A program made the position numbers and the translations under genes. Of a stretch of 64,000 bases of DNA, positions 11,635 to 23,442 are shown piece after piece. The notes beneath the pieces were generated by a model, which saw nothing but the letters and a program-made list of their open reading frames with translations, did not search any database and was not told the origin of the DNA. Source of the stretch: Lithospermum erythrorhizon (Eukaryota; Streptophyta; Magnoliopsida; Boraginales; Boraginaceae). The number at the start of each line of letters is the position of its first letter. Position 1 is the first letter of the stretch. The stretch lies in the NCBI GenBank assembly GCA_019722365.1, contig JADFUC010001868.1, positions 248,001-312,000 on the forward strand, read 5' to 3'.

Positions 11635-13509
11635 ATGTCTTCTCTGAGTTGCTCTGCAAATGAACTAAACTTCATACTTTAATAGCACTTATTTGCAAGC
11701 CGCGAGCTACATCTGCGGCCAATTCGCCACGGTCTCCGACAAGTTGACAGACACTGCCTACGCCATAGACTCAACGTACCTTCTCTTCTCAGCCTACCTA
11801 GTCTTCTCCATGCAGCTCGGCTTCGCCATGCTCTGCGCGGGCTCGGTTCGTGCCAAGAACTGAACATCATGCTCCTGTCTTCTTCGGGCGCTGCTGCTGG
11901 TACAGAAGCATTCTATCTATTAGAAGCTTTAAGCTTTTTGCTTGCTGGAACTCCTTCAAGTGAATATGCTCTCTTTCCATAAGATTAAATCTATATAATA
12001 TAATTTCAGCCACCACCAGAGTTCACTTATAAAAGATTGAAAGTAGACAATATTCGTGGAAAGTAATTAAGGACTACTAAACTTGTTATACAGTTTCTTC
12101 CTAAAAAGAATATAGTTTCTACTGGATTCTTCAAATGGGTTCATTGGAAAACATTTCTTTGGTCTGAAAGATGTTCCATCGTCCTCTGAGGCATATGACT
12201 ACAGCAACTTTCTGTACCAATGGGCGTTTGCTATTGCAGCAGCTGGAATCACTAGTGGTTCCATTGCAGAGAGGACACAGTTTGTTGCTTATCTGATATA
12301 TTCGTCGTTCTTGACCGGGTTTGTTTACCCAGTTGTTTCGCATTGGTTTTGGTCAGTTGATGGTTGGGCAAGTGCTTTTAACACTGATGACCTCTTGTTT
12401 GAGACAGGGGTTATTGATTTTGCTGGATCAGGTCAGTACTAGATTAATTTTGTTCATGGGTGTTCAGTCGAACTCCCAAAATGTAAAAATAACATCGTAA
12501 TAATATTTTATCTATTAAAAATAATAATAACATATTTTATTATGTTTTATGGTTATTCAATAAATTTAATTTTTATAAATGATAATTCGAACATCCACTA
12601 TTAATGTCTTGAATCCGCTCCTGGTTCGGATCAGGTGTTGTCCATATGGTTGGAGGCATTGCTGGATTTTGGGGGGCATTGATTGAAGGACCAAGAATAG
12701 GACGTTTTGATGATCATACAGGAAGGCCTGTGGCTTTGAGGGGTCACAGTGCATCATTGGTTGTGTTGGGAACTTTTTTGCTTTGGTTTGGTTGGTATGG
12801 GTTTAATCCTGGTTCGTTTAACAAGATATTGGTACCATATGAGAGTGCTAGTTTTTATGGGCAGTGGAGTGCGGTGGGACGTACGGCAGTGACAACAACT
12901 TTGGCCGGTTGCACGGCGGCGTTGACTACTCTGTTTGGGAAGAGGATCTTGTCTGGTCATTGGAATGTGACTGATGTTTGCAATGGGTTGCTTGGTGGTT
13001 TTGCTGCTATTACTGGTGGATGTTCGGTTGTGGACCCTTGGGCAGCTATAATTTGTGGTTTTGTTGCGGCTTTGGTGTTGATTGGGTGTAACAAATTAGC
13101 CGAGATTGTAAGATATGATGACCCGCTAGAGGCTGCCCAGTTACATGGTGGTTGTGGGGCATGGGGGATCATATTTACTGCCCTGTTTGCTAAAGAGAAG
13201 TATGTGAATGAAGTTTATCCGGGCAAACCGGGTCGGCCATACGGGTTGTTCATGGGTAGTGGAGGGAAGCTATTGATTGCTCATGTGATCCAAATTCTTG
13301 TGATTATCGGGTGGGTCAGTGCTACAATGGGTCCTTTGTTCTTTATTCTTCATAAGTTTAAGCTGTTGAGGATCTCGCCCGACGATGAAATGGCGGGTAT
13401 GGACATGACCCGGCATGGCGGGTTTGCTTATGCTTACCATGATGAAGAAGACGGGTCCAAAAATGGTGGGATTGCCATGAAAAAAGTTGAACCGGCTGGT
13501 TCTTCTTAA
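11635..13509 (+). pseudogene. AMT1: AMT1-type high-affinity ammonium transporter, 5' half disrupted
   Basis: The ATG at 11,635 opens MSSLSCSANEL, then hits a stop at 11,680. A +1-shifted frame (11,699-11,860) continues with [15 protein letters not shown] to CAGSVRAKN and stops at 11,861, where an ACCATG-type stretch is shortened. About 11,890-12,128 is non-homologous sequence replacing a membrane segment. Homology resumes at 12,129 with [15 protein letters not shown], runs through the AMT hallmarks to AGSG at 12,431, is interrupted by a 203-bp GT-AG intron or insertion (12,432-12,634), then runs open to the stop at 13,507-13,509. The last part has [22 protein letters not shown] and the C-terminal regulatory [21 protein letters not shown] with the phosphorylatable Thr. 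AMT1 proteins move ammonium across the root plasma membrane. As read, no full protein can be made. Either it is a pseudogene or the assembly has errors here. Confidence 0.85.
12432..12634 (+). other. Intron-like insertion in AMT1 flanked by 9-bp direct repeat
   Basis: The segment starts GT and ends AG and, if removed, restores the codons for AGSGVVHM exactly. The 9-mer GGATCAGGT is present at both boundaries (12,425-12,433 and 12,628-12,636), as a target-site duplication would be. The body is AT-rich, with TCGAACTCCC near its left side and GAATCCGCTCCTGG at its right end. It may be a recently gained intron or simply an inserted small element. Which of these it is cannot be settled from sequence alone. 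Confidence 0.6.
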
Positions 13510-13614
13510 ATTTGTATTTTCTATCATTGGGTCATTAGCTTAATTATTTACCTTCCACTACTGGATGGTTTGCAAAATTCAAGAGTAGGGAAAAAAGAAA
13601 GAATGGTATTGCAG

Positions 13615-13890
13615 TAATTTTAGTGAGCAGACGTATGGACTGAAGTGGATGTGAATGAAATATTATTGTCTAGCCCGTATTGCAACGATCAAATATTAAA
13701 ACTCTATACTTTTGCAGTACCTGACAAACTTTAGTTGCATGTGAATTGTAGAAGTGCTAACCGCTCATTTCATTTCCCAGGCGATAGAACGAATAAATGT
13801 AATTTCCTGGTTCCTCTCTAGTTCTCTTTACTTGGGTGCTAGCTAACGTTTGACACTTACTTGTTTGTTATAATATATTATATATGCAAG
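13615..13890. repeat. AMT1 3'-flank direct repeat, copy 1
   Basis: The segment from TAATTTTAGTGAGCAGACGT to ATTATATATGCAAG recurs at 18,799-19,065 in the same orientation, including a long identical stretch around CCTGGTTCCTCTCTAGTTCT. This copy begins about 105 bp after the AMT1 stop codon. The copies differ by small indels, so the duplication is not brand new. Confidence 0.85.
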
Positions 13891-14940
13891 AAAACACTGA
13901 AATAAATAATGAAAAGGATAAAAAGATTTAACATGGTTTCGAATAATATTACCCACTTCTTGCATCAGGACCAAAACACCTACAAAACAGACTAAACTCG
14001 GTGGAAGATTCCGATAGAATCTAAAGAGCTTTGAGTGCAATTTTTCAGGAGCTGGTCATGGCCTTCTCCATTTGGTCCCGATATGAAACTGTCCCAAGTG
14101 TTTAATTTAAAGATTGGAGGGCTTGTTATAGGGATCTAGAGTTGTTAATAAGTAAAACTTAGCAAGGCTTTTTAGTAAGCTATTGCTCAGTAATTTTCAT
14201 AGAATTAACAATATTTTTCTTTATCTGAGGCGTATGAATTATTTTCTATGTTACATAAATGACTCAGTGAAATTACTATTCAACCCCTAAACTATAATTT
14301 TAAAATACGAAATATAAAAGAGACTATTATGCCACTTCCAAAAATCACTTAAACTTTTTCAAATATATTAATTTAGCTTTTAATTTATTGTCTAATTCAA
14401 TTCAATAGCACTCACATTCGGTGATCACTGCTGAGCACTTGAAATCTGGCTTTTGTTCTACCTCGATCAGGCACGATGATGGTGAAGAGGTGATTTTGAG
14501 GGGATGAATTTTTTGGAGAAGAAGGTGTACTTTTTTCAGAAGACAGTGGTTTGAACAAAATTCTCAAGAATTTCTGTCTGATTATCTTTTGGGGGTTTTG
14601 ATTCTTGATTTTGAAATTAACACATGTGTGTCGTTTCGGGGGAGTCGAGCGAGTTGTTCGCTGATAAGGCGAGGGCTAATGGAAGGTTTAAAGGAAGATG
14701 TGTTCACGTCGTGTATATTCGAATTGGTTAGGGTGCGCATTTCTCTTGGAAATTTGTGAGGGGCGCGACTCCCGCGATGATATGGTTGATATGCGGGTTG
14801 AGGCGGATGGGGGGCTGACGGGGATTTTTCTTTTGTTTTACAAGAGGCTTTGTCGTTAACAGATGAGTAGTTCGGGTGTGAAACCTTGAGGAGATGTAGA
14901 TGATATGATTATTTGAAATTTAAAGGGTTAGAGAAATAGA
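13891..14940. other. Between the direct repeat and the MULE remnant; no intact gene
   Basis: The left part is AT-rich. From about 14,440 on composition shifts to G-rich plus-strand sequence of the kind seen in the MULE remnant that follows, so the 5' part of that element may start here. I could not find a convincing terminal inverted repeat. Confidence 0.35.
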
Positions 14941-15449
14941 GATGTTTATGCTTACATACTAGTCGAAACTTCTTCAGAGCACACTTTTAGGTGATTATAC
15001 CAATGTAAGGAGTAAGTAGGCGTGAAGCTACGTTGAGGAAATTGGTGATGGCGAAGTTGCTCGGTTTTTGAGAGTTGTAGTATGGATGTTGGGAGTAGTG
15101 TTGGGGGTGTGAAACTATTACGTGGTGCCGCAGCAGAAGAAGAGAGAGTTCGAGGAAGTTGAAGAAGAGAAGGTTGAAGAGAGAGGGTTGGCTTGAGGGT
15201 TGAAGGGGGCCGGGAAATGGATCTTGTGATGTTGAGTTCGGGGACGGAAGGGAAGGTTGGAGACAAAGCGATGTTAAAATTCGAGGGGCTTGAAGAGATA
15301 GAATTTGAGGATGGAGAGGGAGGTTGGATGATTTCATGAGCAGAAATATCGCCAATCTTTGAATTATGATCATGATCTTGAAGCTTTCGCGGGGAATACA
15401 ATTTTGGTGAAGACTTCACAGGCCTATGAAGGAGAAAGCTTGAGGTGGA

Positions 15450-17400
15450 GAGTGAACCACAGCTAGGGCTTCTGGCTCAGAGACGGAGGGTGTATCTTTA
15501 CTGGAATGAGGATGAAATCTTTGGAGGATTTAGGGCACATGACCAGGATGACATTGGGCCAATTCCAGAGTATTCATATGAGCACTCTGACTAGTTGTTT
15601 GAGTTGAGTGGAGAGGAAGATGATTGAGAAGAGGATGTCAATTTCTAGTTAGAGCCAGGGAAGAACACAAGGATGAATACAAAAGGCTGAGTAGTGAGTT
15701 TCATTTGATCCTGTGTTAGTCACTAATATGATATTTGGAAGTTTTTGAAGATTTTTAGACAACTAATAATTAGGGAATACCTTGATTAGGACAAAGAAGC
15801 CCATGAATTTTGTAAAGAATGACAAGAAGAGGATTAGGTATTGAAATGTATGCGAGAGGATTAGCCGAGCTTGCTGTGTTGTTGTGTTCTAGTTGGCAAG
15901 TCGAAGGATCTGTCGATTAAGACAATGGATTGGGAGTTACGTCCTTCTTAGGACTTCCATGAAAATACCTACGATTTCTGTGAAGTGGCTGGCCAAGAAA
16001 TTTGTGAACAAGGTTCGAAGACAACCAAAAATATCATTGAAGGCTTTTGTGGTGAAATATACATGGCCGATCTCGAGGAGTGGAGATAAATCTTGCTTGT
16101 TGCTTATAGAGCCGTGAGAGAGCGGCCAGTATCTATTGTAAAATGGCGAGAACCTTGGCCGGTTTGGTAGACTATGGAGCTATACAAAGAGATGATGGGC
16201 GTCGTGCAGGTCGGCCCATCATCGTCAAACAAGAGGGCGAAATTCGCGAATATATATGTACTGACCCCGTTGAAGAAATTAGGTGAAAAAGGCATTTCAA
16301 AGGGTCAAATATTAGTTGTTACGAGTTAATGCGGCAACGGCATATATCGATTGCATGGTTGAAAGAAGATCGTGATGGAGCTTAAAGCAGACTCGCAGAT
16401 TCTTTCATATTGACCAGCGTAAAGTACATACTAGCTTTTTGGTTCCCTAAACTATAGTCCTCGTACTTTTTGGTACTGAGCTTTGGTCTATTCCTTTGAT
16501 CTACGAACTTTGTTCCCTACAGCATACTCACATTACTTAGAATCTATCATTGTAGGGTCTTGAAATAACCATAAGGAGCGAGCCACTTTGATGTCACGGC
16601 CAGGTGGAGTAAGATTCCCAAGAGAAAAAACTTGAAGAATACTGATATGGAAGTGTGTGAGGCAATTAATGAACCGTATTTTTAGAGGTAGAAAGATGCT
16701 GAATAATCTGTCGTGGATATGAGGCACTCAATTTATTGATCAAGAAATGGACAGAATAGAGCATTCGACTTGGAGGCATTGAGTTGGTGAATATCTGGGC
16801 GTCAAATGTTTTAAATCGTGGAGTCTGAGGACTGACAATTATCACAATCCTTTAGAACCTGATTTATCATCTTATCCCATGACCGGATAATAGAGGAGTG
16901 TGAAAAAAAAGGGTTGAAGTGTAAAGAGTTCGGTGGGTCAAGAGATTGAGTAGAGTGTTAGGCGTAGGGAAGAAAGATCGTGACTTCGTTGTTAGAGCCC
17001 CAGGATCCACAGAAGTGCAGAGTAAGCCAGCGCATGGGTTTGTGCTGACATTGAGAAAGAAGGAGTGCTTTCGTGTGGGTTGTGGCCGGGTTGGGAAGCC
17101 TTGCCCATATGCAGGAGTTTGTATGTCTAATCGAAAATAAGATCCGAAATATGTACACAAAGATTTTGATTGGCTGCTTTGATTAGCTATTTATTATCAA
17201 CTTTCTTGAGCCAACTGAGGAGGGTCCCATGTTACGGACAAATGACAACCCATGTAATAAGCCCCATCGGCTTCCACGAGGATAAGGAATCCTTCAAGGA
17301 GGAACCTAAAAGATGCCTGGAACAAAGATCTTTCGCGGAGAGAGAAGAAGGCCGATAGCCCAGTGACAACATCTGAGAAATGTGAAAACAAGGCTACTAC
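15450..17400 (+). pseudogene. MuDR/Mutator-like (MULE) transposase remnant
   Basis: Scattered plus-strand pieces follow the order of a plant MULE transposase. An acidic block comes first (EYSYEHSD then LFELSGEEDD, about 15,565-15,640). Next is a DNA-binding domain near 15,893-16,130 (WLAKKFVNKVRRQPKISLKAF). A SWIM zinc-finger-like part follows at about 17,030-17,130 (FVLTLRKKEC, then GKPCPYAGVCMSN), then a Lys/Arg-rich tail with NPCNKPH (about 17,245-17,270), and degenerate Cys (SEKCENKA). Frameshifts and stops separate all pieces and the catalytic DDE region is not recognisable. The protein would have mobilised Mutator-type DNA transposons. Gag-like or host functions are not suggested. Ends and target duplication were not found. 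Confidence 0.7.
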
Positions 17401-18798
17401 ATTCGAGGCCTCTTGTAGGGGTTATCGTGCATGCTTAAAATTTATGGTGGTATTGGGCGTAATGCGGTTGTCAAAACTTAATGGATGGAGAGGCATGACA
17501 TCCAGGGAGGCAGAAGATACACTATGAGTTAACGCAGCTAAAACCTCTCAAAGGCAAAAGAAGGCTGGAAAGTCATAACCGCTGACATCCGTTAGAGGAA
17601 GCGGATATTATAGACTGAGTTGGAAGGATCCATTTTTTTTGTGTTTAGAGGCCGAGATCTGTTTGTGTATGTATTTTCTTACTACTTTATTGAACATGTA
17701 TTAAATGTGTGGTAGGTGAGAGAACTTGATAGGCTTTAGCAGTTTATGTAAGTAATTGATTGGAGCGGCACAGCAATACATTTCCTCCCGGAGCATGTTC
17801 AATGGAATGCTTGTCCCAGTTTCACTCTTTTTTGTCAATTTTTTTTGCTTTTTCTTTGTCGGGTTTATACTATAACAGAACATGTTGTTGATGTGTATGG
17901 CACATGAATGCGGGGGCCCATAGTATAGGAATATAGTCGGGGGCCCATAATCTGAGGGTTCTTTAAAGTAGGTTGTAAGCGTGGTAAGCAATACTTGACC
18001 AGAAAATTAACAAAAGTACATTCGTTCATTTGGAATTCTGAAGCCTTGTCTAGCGTAATGTTTAAGCGGATTCAGCTTGACAAAATAGCGTGAACGTAAA
18101 ATAAAGATCCTATCATGCTTGATCCTTAATATGACAGGGTTGAGTCCCATACATGATCCACGATTGTAATTCTTGGTGGGACTCCAGACAAGCGATAACA
18201 TAGCTCTGATTAAAGGCCGAAAGCAGCGTCGAAAACAAAAAATTAACTTTTCTTTAAAACTTTCTCCAAGCCTCCCTTCATACTTAGTTCTGACGAGAGG
18301 AATCTGGGTTCGTGGCCAGATTACAAAATCGGCGCCTGACGTCTGGCATCAGGAGCACTTAAAGGTGCTTACGTGTGAAGAACACAAACAATGACATGTT
18401 ACGGCGCTGGCATCATGTCGGATTCGTGTGACCCGTGAAGATGACGCGGATTTCTTTGATTTTTGATTTGGGGTTTTTCATTTGGGATTTTAAATTTAGG
18501 GTTCTTCGGTGTTGTAGGTCATGATAGGGGGTCAAGAAGGTTTTTAATAGGCAAAAGTTCAATTATGTGTATTCTTAATGTGCCCTACATTTAATCCACT
18601 GCATTTACTAATTTGTCCTCCGCTTATTGCGAAAGTATTACGAGCCAATTGAGATGAGTATAGTATTTTGATTAATCGAAATGGGTGTTCGGGGATGTGC
18701 TAAAGGCCAGCAAAAAAATAGTTCGAGGAGCATAGGAGATAAAGAAGAAATAGTTCTGGAATGCTTAAAAATTAAAAAGCGATAATCGAGGGAAGGCC
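17400..18798. other. Right part of the MULE-containing insertion, no gene
   Basis: GC content is mixed and I see no open frame of note. The word GGGGGCCCATA occurs twice (about 17,914 and 17,940). The sequence at 18,440-18,560 is pyrimidine/T-rich and could be element end or UTR. No terminal inverted repeat could be matched to the left side. Confidence 0.35.
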
Positions 18799-19065
18799 TA
18801 ATTTTAGTGAGCAGACGTATGGACTATGAAGTGGCTGTGAATAAAGATAATGTGTATATGGCCACAATATTAAAACGATCAAATATTACCAAGAAACAAT
18901 ATACTTTTTTACTAGTACCACACAAACAAACTTTGGATTGCATGTGAAGTGCTAACACTCCATTTCATTTAGGCATTAGAACGAATAAATGTAATTTCCT
19001 GGTTCCTCTCTAGTTCTCTTTACTTGGGTGCTAGCTAACGTTTGACAATATATTATATATGCAAG
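18799..19065. repeat. AMT1 3'-flank direct repeat, copy 2
   Basis: Same-orientation copy of 13,615-13,890. The 4.9 kb between the two copies contains the MULE remnant. The copy starts at TAATTTTAGTGAGC and ends at ATTATATATGCAAG, after which both flanks diverge. Confidence 0.85.
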
Positions 19066-19286
19066 CCATATTCAAGGTATTATCAACATTGTTGGTCAAA
19101 ATGATTGAAATAAATGAATTTGAATTGACAAGGACTTGATTCAGGAGTTAGATTCGATAGTTATTATAATTTTTTTTTTGAAAAGCAAACATCAGTTTAT
19201 CGATTTAAAAAAAAAAAGCTTGGCCGCTTGGCCGTGGTTTTAAAAGCTGAGTGGAGACAAGAATATAAAAATCTCCTTAAAAAAAA

Positions 19287-20112
19287 CTATCATCCATATT
19301 GTGTTGAGAAAAAGAGAATAAAAAATGTTACTAACTAAAGAGGTGCCGTGATTCGGTTTGGTGGTTTCTATTTGGCTTAGAAGCGCAGCATGGCGGTTTT
19401 AAAAGTAGCCAATACTTAGAAACTATTGATCTCCCAAATCATGCGGTTTTAGTGTTAAGCGGTTTACTAACATTGATTTGGTTTAGGTGTGGTTTAAATG
19501 GATCATTATTAGTATGTATTAAAAAAATTGCTTAACTTCACTATGTAAAAATTAATATTATTGATTGTTTAAGATTTAAGGAAAGTCAAGCGAGAATATT
19601 TTTTAATTATTGCATCCATGTAATAACAAAAATATTATAAATTAACGTTTAGTAGAAATAAATCAATTGACGTTACAATATTGAAAGCAAATAGCTATGA
19701 AGTACAGAAGTAGTGATATAGTACAAAACTACTAATAATCTACTTAATATCTATGATGTAATAGGACCAGCTGATGCAGGAATTTAATATAGTTATGTAG
19801 GGTTAGATTTTAGCTTTATATTATTTAATTATTATTTATAATTTTAATTATTTGATTATATTTATTTAATGTATTTTTATTATTAGATTACAATGGTGGA
19901 TTCGGATCGAGTTTGAAAGTTTATTAAAATGGAAAACCAAACGAAATATAATTAATATATAATTAAAAATATATAAGCCAACAACCCAAAATGTGAAAAA
20001 AAATTAAATTTACCGTATTGGTTGGATAAATTAGTTTCCAGGCGATTTAGCTCTGCGCATCCCTACTACTAACATCCCATATTGACTTGAGAGAAAAAGA
20101 GAATAAAAATGT
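19287..20112. repeat. 40-bp direct repeat flanking the hAT element
   Basis: The 40-bp sequences at about 19,287-19,327 and 20,073-20,112 both read CATCC(C)ATATTG...GAGAAAAAGAGAATAAAAA(A)TG. Each lies just outside the 8-bp target duplication. Before insertion this was probably a short tandem duplication that received the hAT element at its junction. Only the two ends of the interval given are repeat. Confidence 0.65.
19336..20065. mobile_element. Non-autonomous hAT-like element with 8-bp target duplication
   Basis: The left end is TAAAGAGGTGCCG and the reverse complement of the right end is TAGGGATGCGCAG, a short hAT-style terminal inverted repeat. Flanking 8-mers are TTACTAAC (19,328-19,335) and CTACTAAC (20,066-20,073), one mismatch. 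The left interior is rich in GCGGTTT/CGGTTTGG-type words, which are typical subterminal repeats of plant hAT elements. The body is 730 bp, AT-rich and without coding capacity. Confidence 0.75.
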
Positions 20113-22370
20113 AGCTAGCAGAATTCAAAGTTGGCCAACAAGTAGTTAGCTTATACGAATTATTAAATACCAGCTCTGTTACACATCGGCTTGTTCATCA
20201 TACATCATATATAATATTTTATAGGTTTTTCTTGACGTTCATCGTTTTATTTTATTTTTTGAAATAATTATCGACGCAGATTCCCGTCTGATGTTTAGGT
20301 AGTTTTTTTAAACTAGCTATAGCAATGTATTCAAAAGTTACATAGTATTTTATGAGTTTATATTATTCATGTGTTTCTTTCATTTGAGTTTGTTTATGTT
20401 ATGCGAGGTTGTATCGTTATGTATGAGTTGTATGACGTTGTTTGAGTTTTCTGGCGGGGTATCATAAGCCTCTTTGATGTATTATGGCGATTCTATATTT
20501 ATATATATGCGACTTTTAGTAAAAAAAAAAGTACATGTAAATATAAAAGCTACTATATAAATCTTTATTAATTGTTGTTTTAGTTATTGATTAGAGTTAT
20601 ATAGGTAAAATATACTATGTTTTTTAATTGATGTAAAAAATATTAGAATGTGAATAAAAAAACTGGAGGGAAGTAGATAATTTTGTTTTAAAATCTTACA
20701 CCATCTTACTTAGCAGCTAGAATCCGCCTATGATGACATCTCCTAAGTTCTTCTTGATTTTTTTACTCTTTAAATTAATTCATGCAGCGAAGTCGTTATT
20801 ACAGTACACAGAAAAGACAATTCATCTGTAGACTAGACTTTTATAACGAGTTAACGTATACAACTTCAGAAGCACCATTCAATTCACCATTATCTTGTTG
20901 TTATCATGTGCGTACGGTATCATCGTATAGTGATACGAATTAAGCGTTTTTATATAAAGAATTAAATATTCTTTATCACTGCTTTGTTACAAAATATATG
21001 ATTATTTAAGCAAAATATTTATTAAGGATTGTGAAAAGTAGCATTAAAATTACCCAAAAGCTATATTGAAGAAATATAAAAAGGCTACGTTGAAATTCTG
21101 AAAGGATGTATTAAAATTATAAATAATGTTATTATGAAAAATAAAAATTTTAGATGATTTTTTGTATTTTGAGCAGGAGGAAATATCGTATTTATAAAAT
21201 AAAAAATACTTAAAATTTAGAGCGAAACAGCGTAATTTTAGAAAAAGCTATAATTTTTTTTTAAAATAGTTAATAAAAAATAAGTTTTTCAAAAGAAAAA
21301 TTAAAATAGACTCGATTGCTCCATATCCCCAGTTCCTCCATATGAAACAATGAAATAACCAAGGGGTTTGTTCTTGTTAGATATTATGATCTAACAAATG
21401 GGAAGAGGTTGATGATAAATTGATAAGACAGATCCGCAGATCTAACCAGTTGTTTGTGTGGTCCAAGGCAATTACAAAATTATTATTATCAGTAGAAAAG
21501 ACCAAAGCTTATTTTATGTCACTATATATATTATTCTTTTTAGTTTTTTAATTATCGTTAAATTTAAAAAAAGCTATTTTAAAATCACTCGAGCTTTAAA
21601 TTTTTAATGTAAACTTAAGTAAAATTTTTAAGTTACTATTTATCATATATATAATAAAAACACAATGCTCCAATCACATTTAAATTTCAAAATTATTATT
21701 AATTCATTAATTGATATATATAAAATACGAATTAATTAACTTGTAATTGGCATGAAAATAGTTAGGATAATGATTAAAAATAAGAAAGAGTGTATATTTA
21801 CTTACAATAAAAATGACAAATAAAGTATAAGCTCCCCAAAGAATAGCACAGAGGTACCACAATGAGAAGGAAAGAATATGAACTTTGAGTTGAAGCGAGA
21901 ATCGAAAAATTTGACTCCAAGTTGGATTCGAAATGTTCACGCTCAAATTAGTCTTGTTTTTTTCCATTCGATCCAAAAATATTATATTAATGAAATTATG
22001 ATGTTAGTAGTAAAATGTATAAATATATATGTAGGTAAAATTTTAAAAGTTAATCATTATAATAGTGAGTATGGTTTTCTATTGTTACGTAAAATCGTAA
22101 AATGTATTCTATACCATATATGTAATCTTCAAAACTATACAAACTTCATTTATCATTGGCTAATTTTTTATCACTTATATTATACGTATTTTTTAATTTA
22201 GATATCTTTATAGGTTTTTAGGTGCGGTTAAATAGAACTTTATTTTTATTAATTGGTCACTTTTATCAGTTTCTTAGCGCGTTTTTAGATATAAAAAATA
22301 ACATTTTAACTCAATTTAAAATCATTTTATATAATTAAAATATAACGTATTTTGCTTTGGCTTACACGGC
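20113..22370. other. Intergenic, AT-rich, no gene seen
   Basis: Very AT-rich sequence with short chance open frames only. There is no recognisable domain, RNA or element boundary. Confidence 0.4.
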
Positions 22371-23390
22371 TACTGCACAAAACTTACTCTATTTACCTTC
22401 TCTTCCTTCTTACTCCCTTTCCTCCTCCGCGACCACAGCCCCCCACCCTCACTGTCCCACACAGACCACTACTAGATCCATAGTTTATTAACTATTCATG
22501 AACATATACATCTTCTCTGAACTTTTACTAAAAAGTTTGTTTACAGTTCAATATATATATAAACCATTTGACGATTTTCCAAATGGTGAAGTAATTTGGA
22601 ATTTTAGCTTATTAAAGTCTCCTTTAGTTGCGAAAATTTGGGATTTGAATAAAGTTTGAATCTTGTGGGTTTTGTGAAGTAATTTTAGCTGATTTAGTTG
22701 TAAGAATTTGGGATTTTGATAAAGGTTAGTTCTTTTGAGTTTTGAGAATTGATCATAGGTGATTAAGGTTTGATTTAGTTATAACAATTTGGGGTTTGAA
22801 CTAAGTTTTGATCTTGTTGGGTTTGTAGAAGGGGGGTATTAGTTGATTAAGGTTTAATTTAGTTTGAACATTTGGGATTTGCATAGAGTTTGGGATTTTT
22901 TGCTGGTTGGAAGATTTAGATGAATTAATAAATTTGTCGAATTCATTCATTAGGCAGGTTGTCGTGTTTGTTTTCTTTTGCGCCAAGCCGTCAGGGATTT
23001 TGTTAGTGGGAGTGAAGAATTGGGGTTTCGTTGTGACATGATAGGGAAGAATTTAGTAGTTCGTATCGAAAATCGTCGTTGAGCTCATCGTCGAAGCGTG
23101 ATCAGGTATAGGTGGGGTGGGGGTAGAAGGAATAAAGAAGGTAGAGGAGCAATGGTGGGGTGGGGCAGGGGTAGAGGTATAGGGTTAGTCAAAATTTAGG
23201 AGGGAAAAGTTTAGGGGTAGGGTGGGGTGTGTTAATAAAAAAAAGGTATGGCCTATGAGAGAAAATGGGGATAGGGGTAGCAGAAAATGTAAAAACATGG
23301 CTGCAAAAAGATCGTATAGTATAAGGATCGATTAAAAAGTTGCATAAGGGACAAAAAAGAAATTAAACTTTTATCATTTAGACACATTAA
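22371..23390. other. Region upstream of tRNA-Phe with imperfect tandem repeat
   Basis: A pyrimidine-rich, promoter-like stretch lies at 22,385-22,470 (CTTCTCTTCCTTCTTACTCC). From about 22,605 to 22,900 a degenerate unit of roughly 75-85 bp recurs about four times, each with GATTTAGTT(G/A), (A/C)AATTTGGG(A/G)TTTGA, (T/A)AAG(T/G)TT and a TCTTGTGGGTTT-like word. The G-rich sequence at 23,105-23,280 follows. No ORF is supported. Confidence 0.55.
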
Positions 23391-23394
23391 ACAT

Positions 23395-23399
23395 GCGGG

Positions 23400-23442
<43 letters not shown>

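Noticed and set aside
14952..15419. 155-codon minus-strand ORF rich in Ser, Pro and Leu
   Set aside because: It lies antisense to the G/A-rich acidic part expected at the 5' end of the MULE remnant. It is low complexity, and a second frame of the same strand is open too, as expected from composition alone.
21878..22201. 107-codon plus-strand ORF
   Set aside because: Phe/Tyr/Ile/Asn-rich translation of very AT-rich DNA; no motif and no codon bias.
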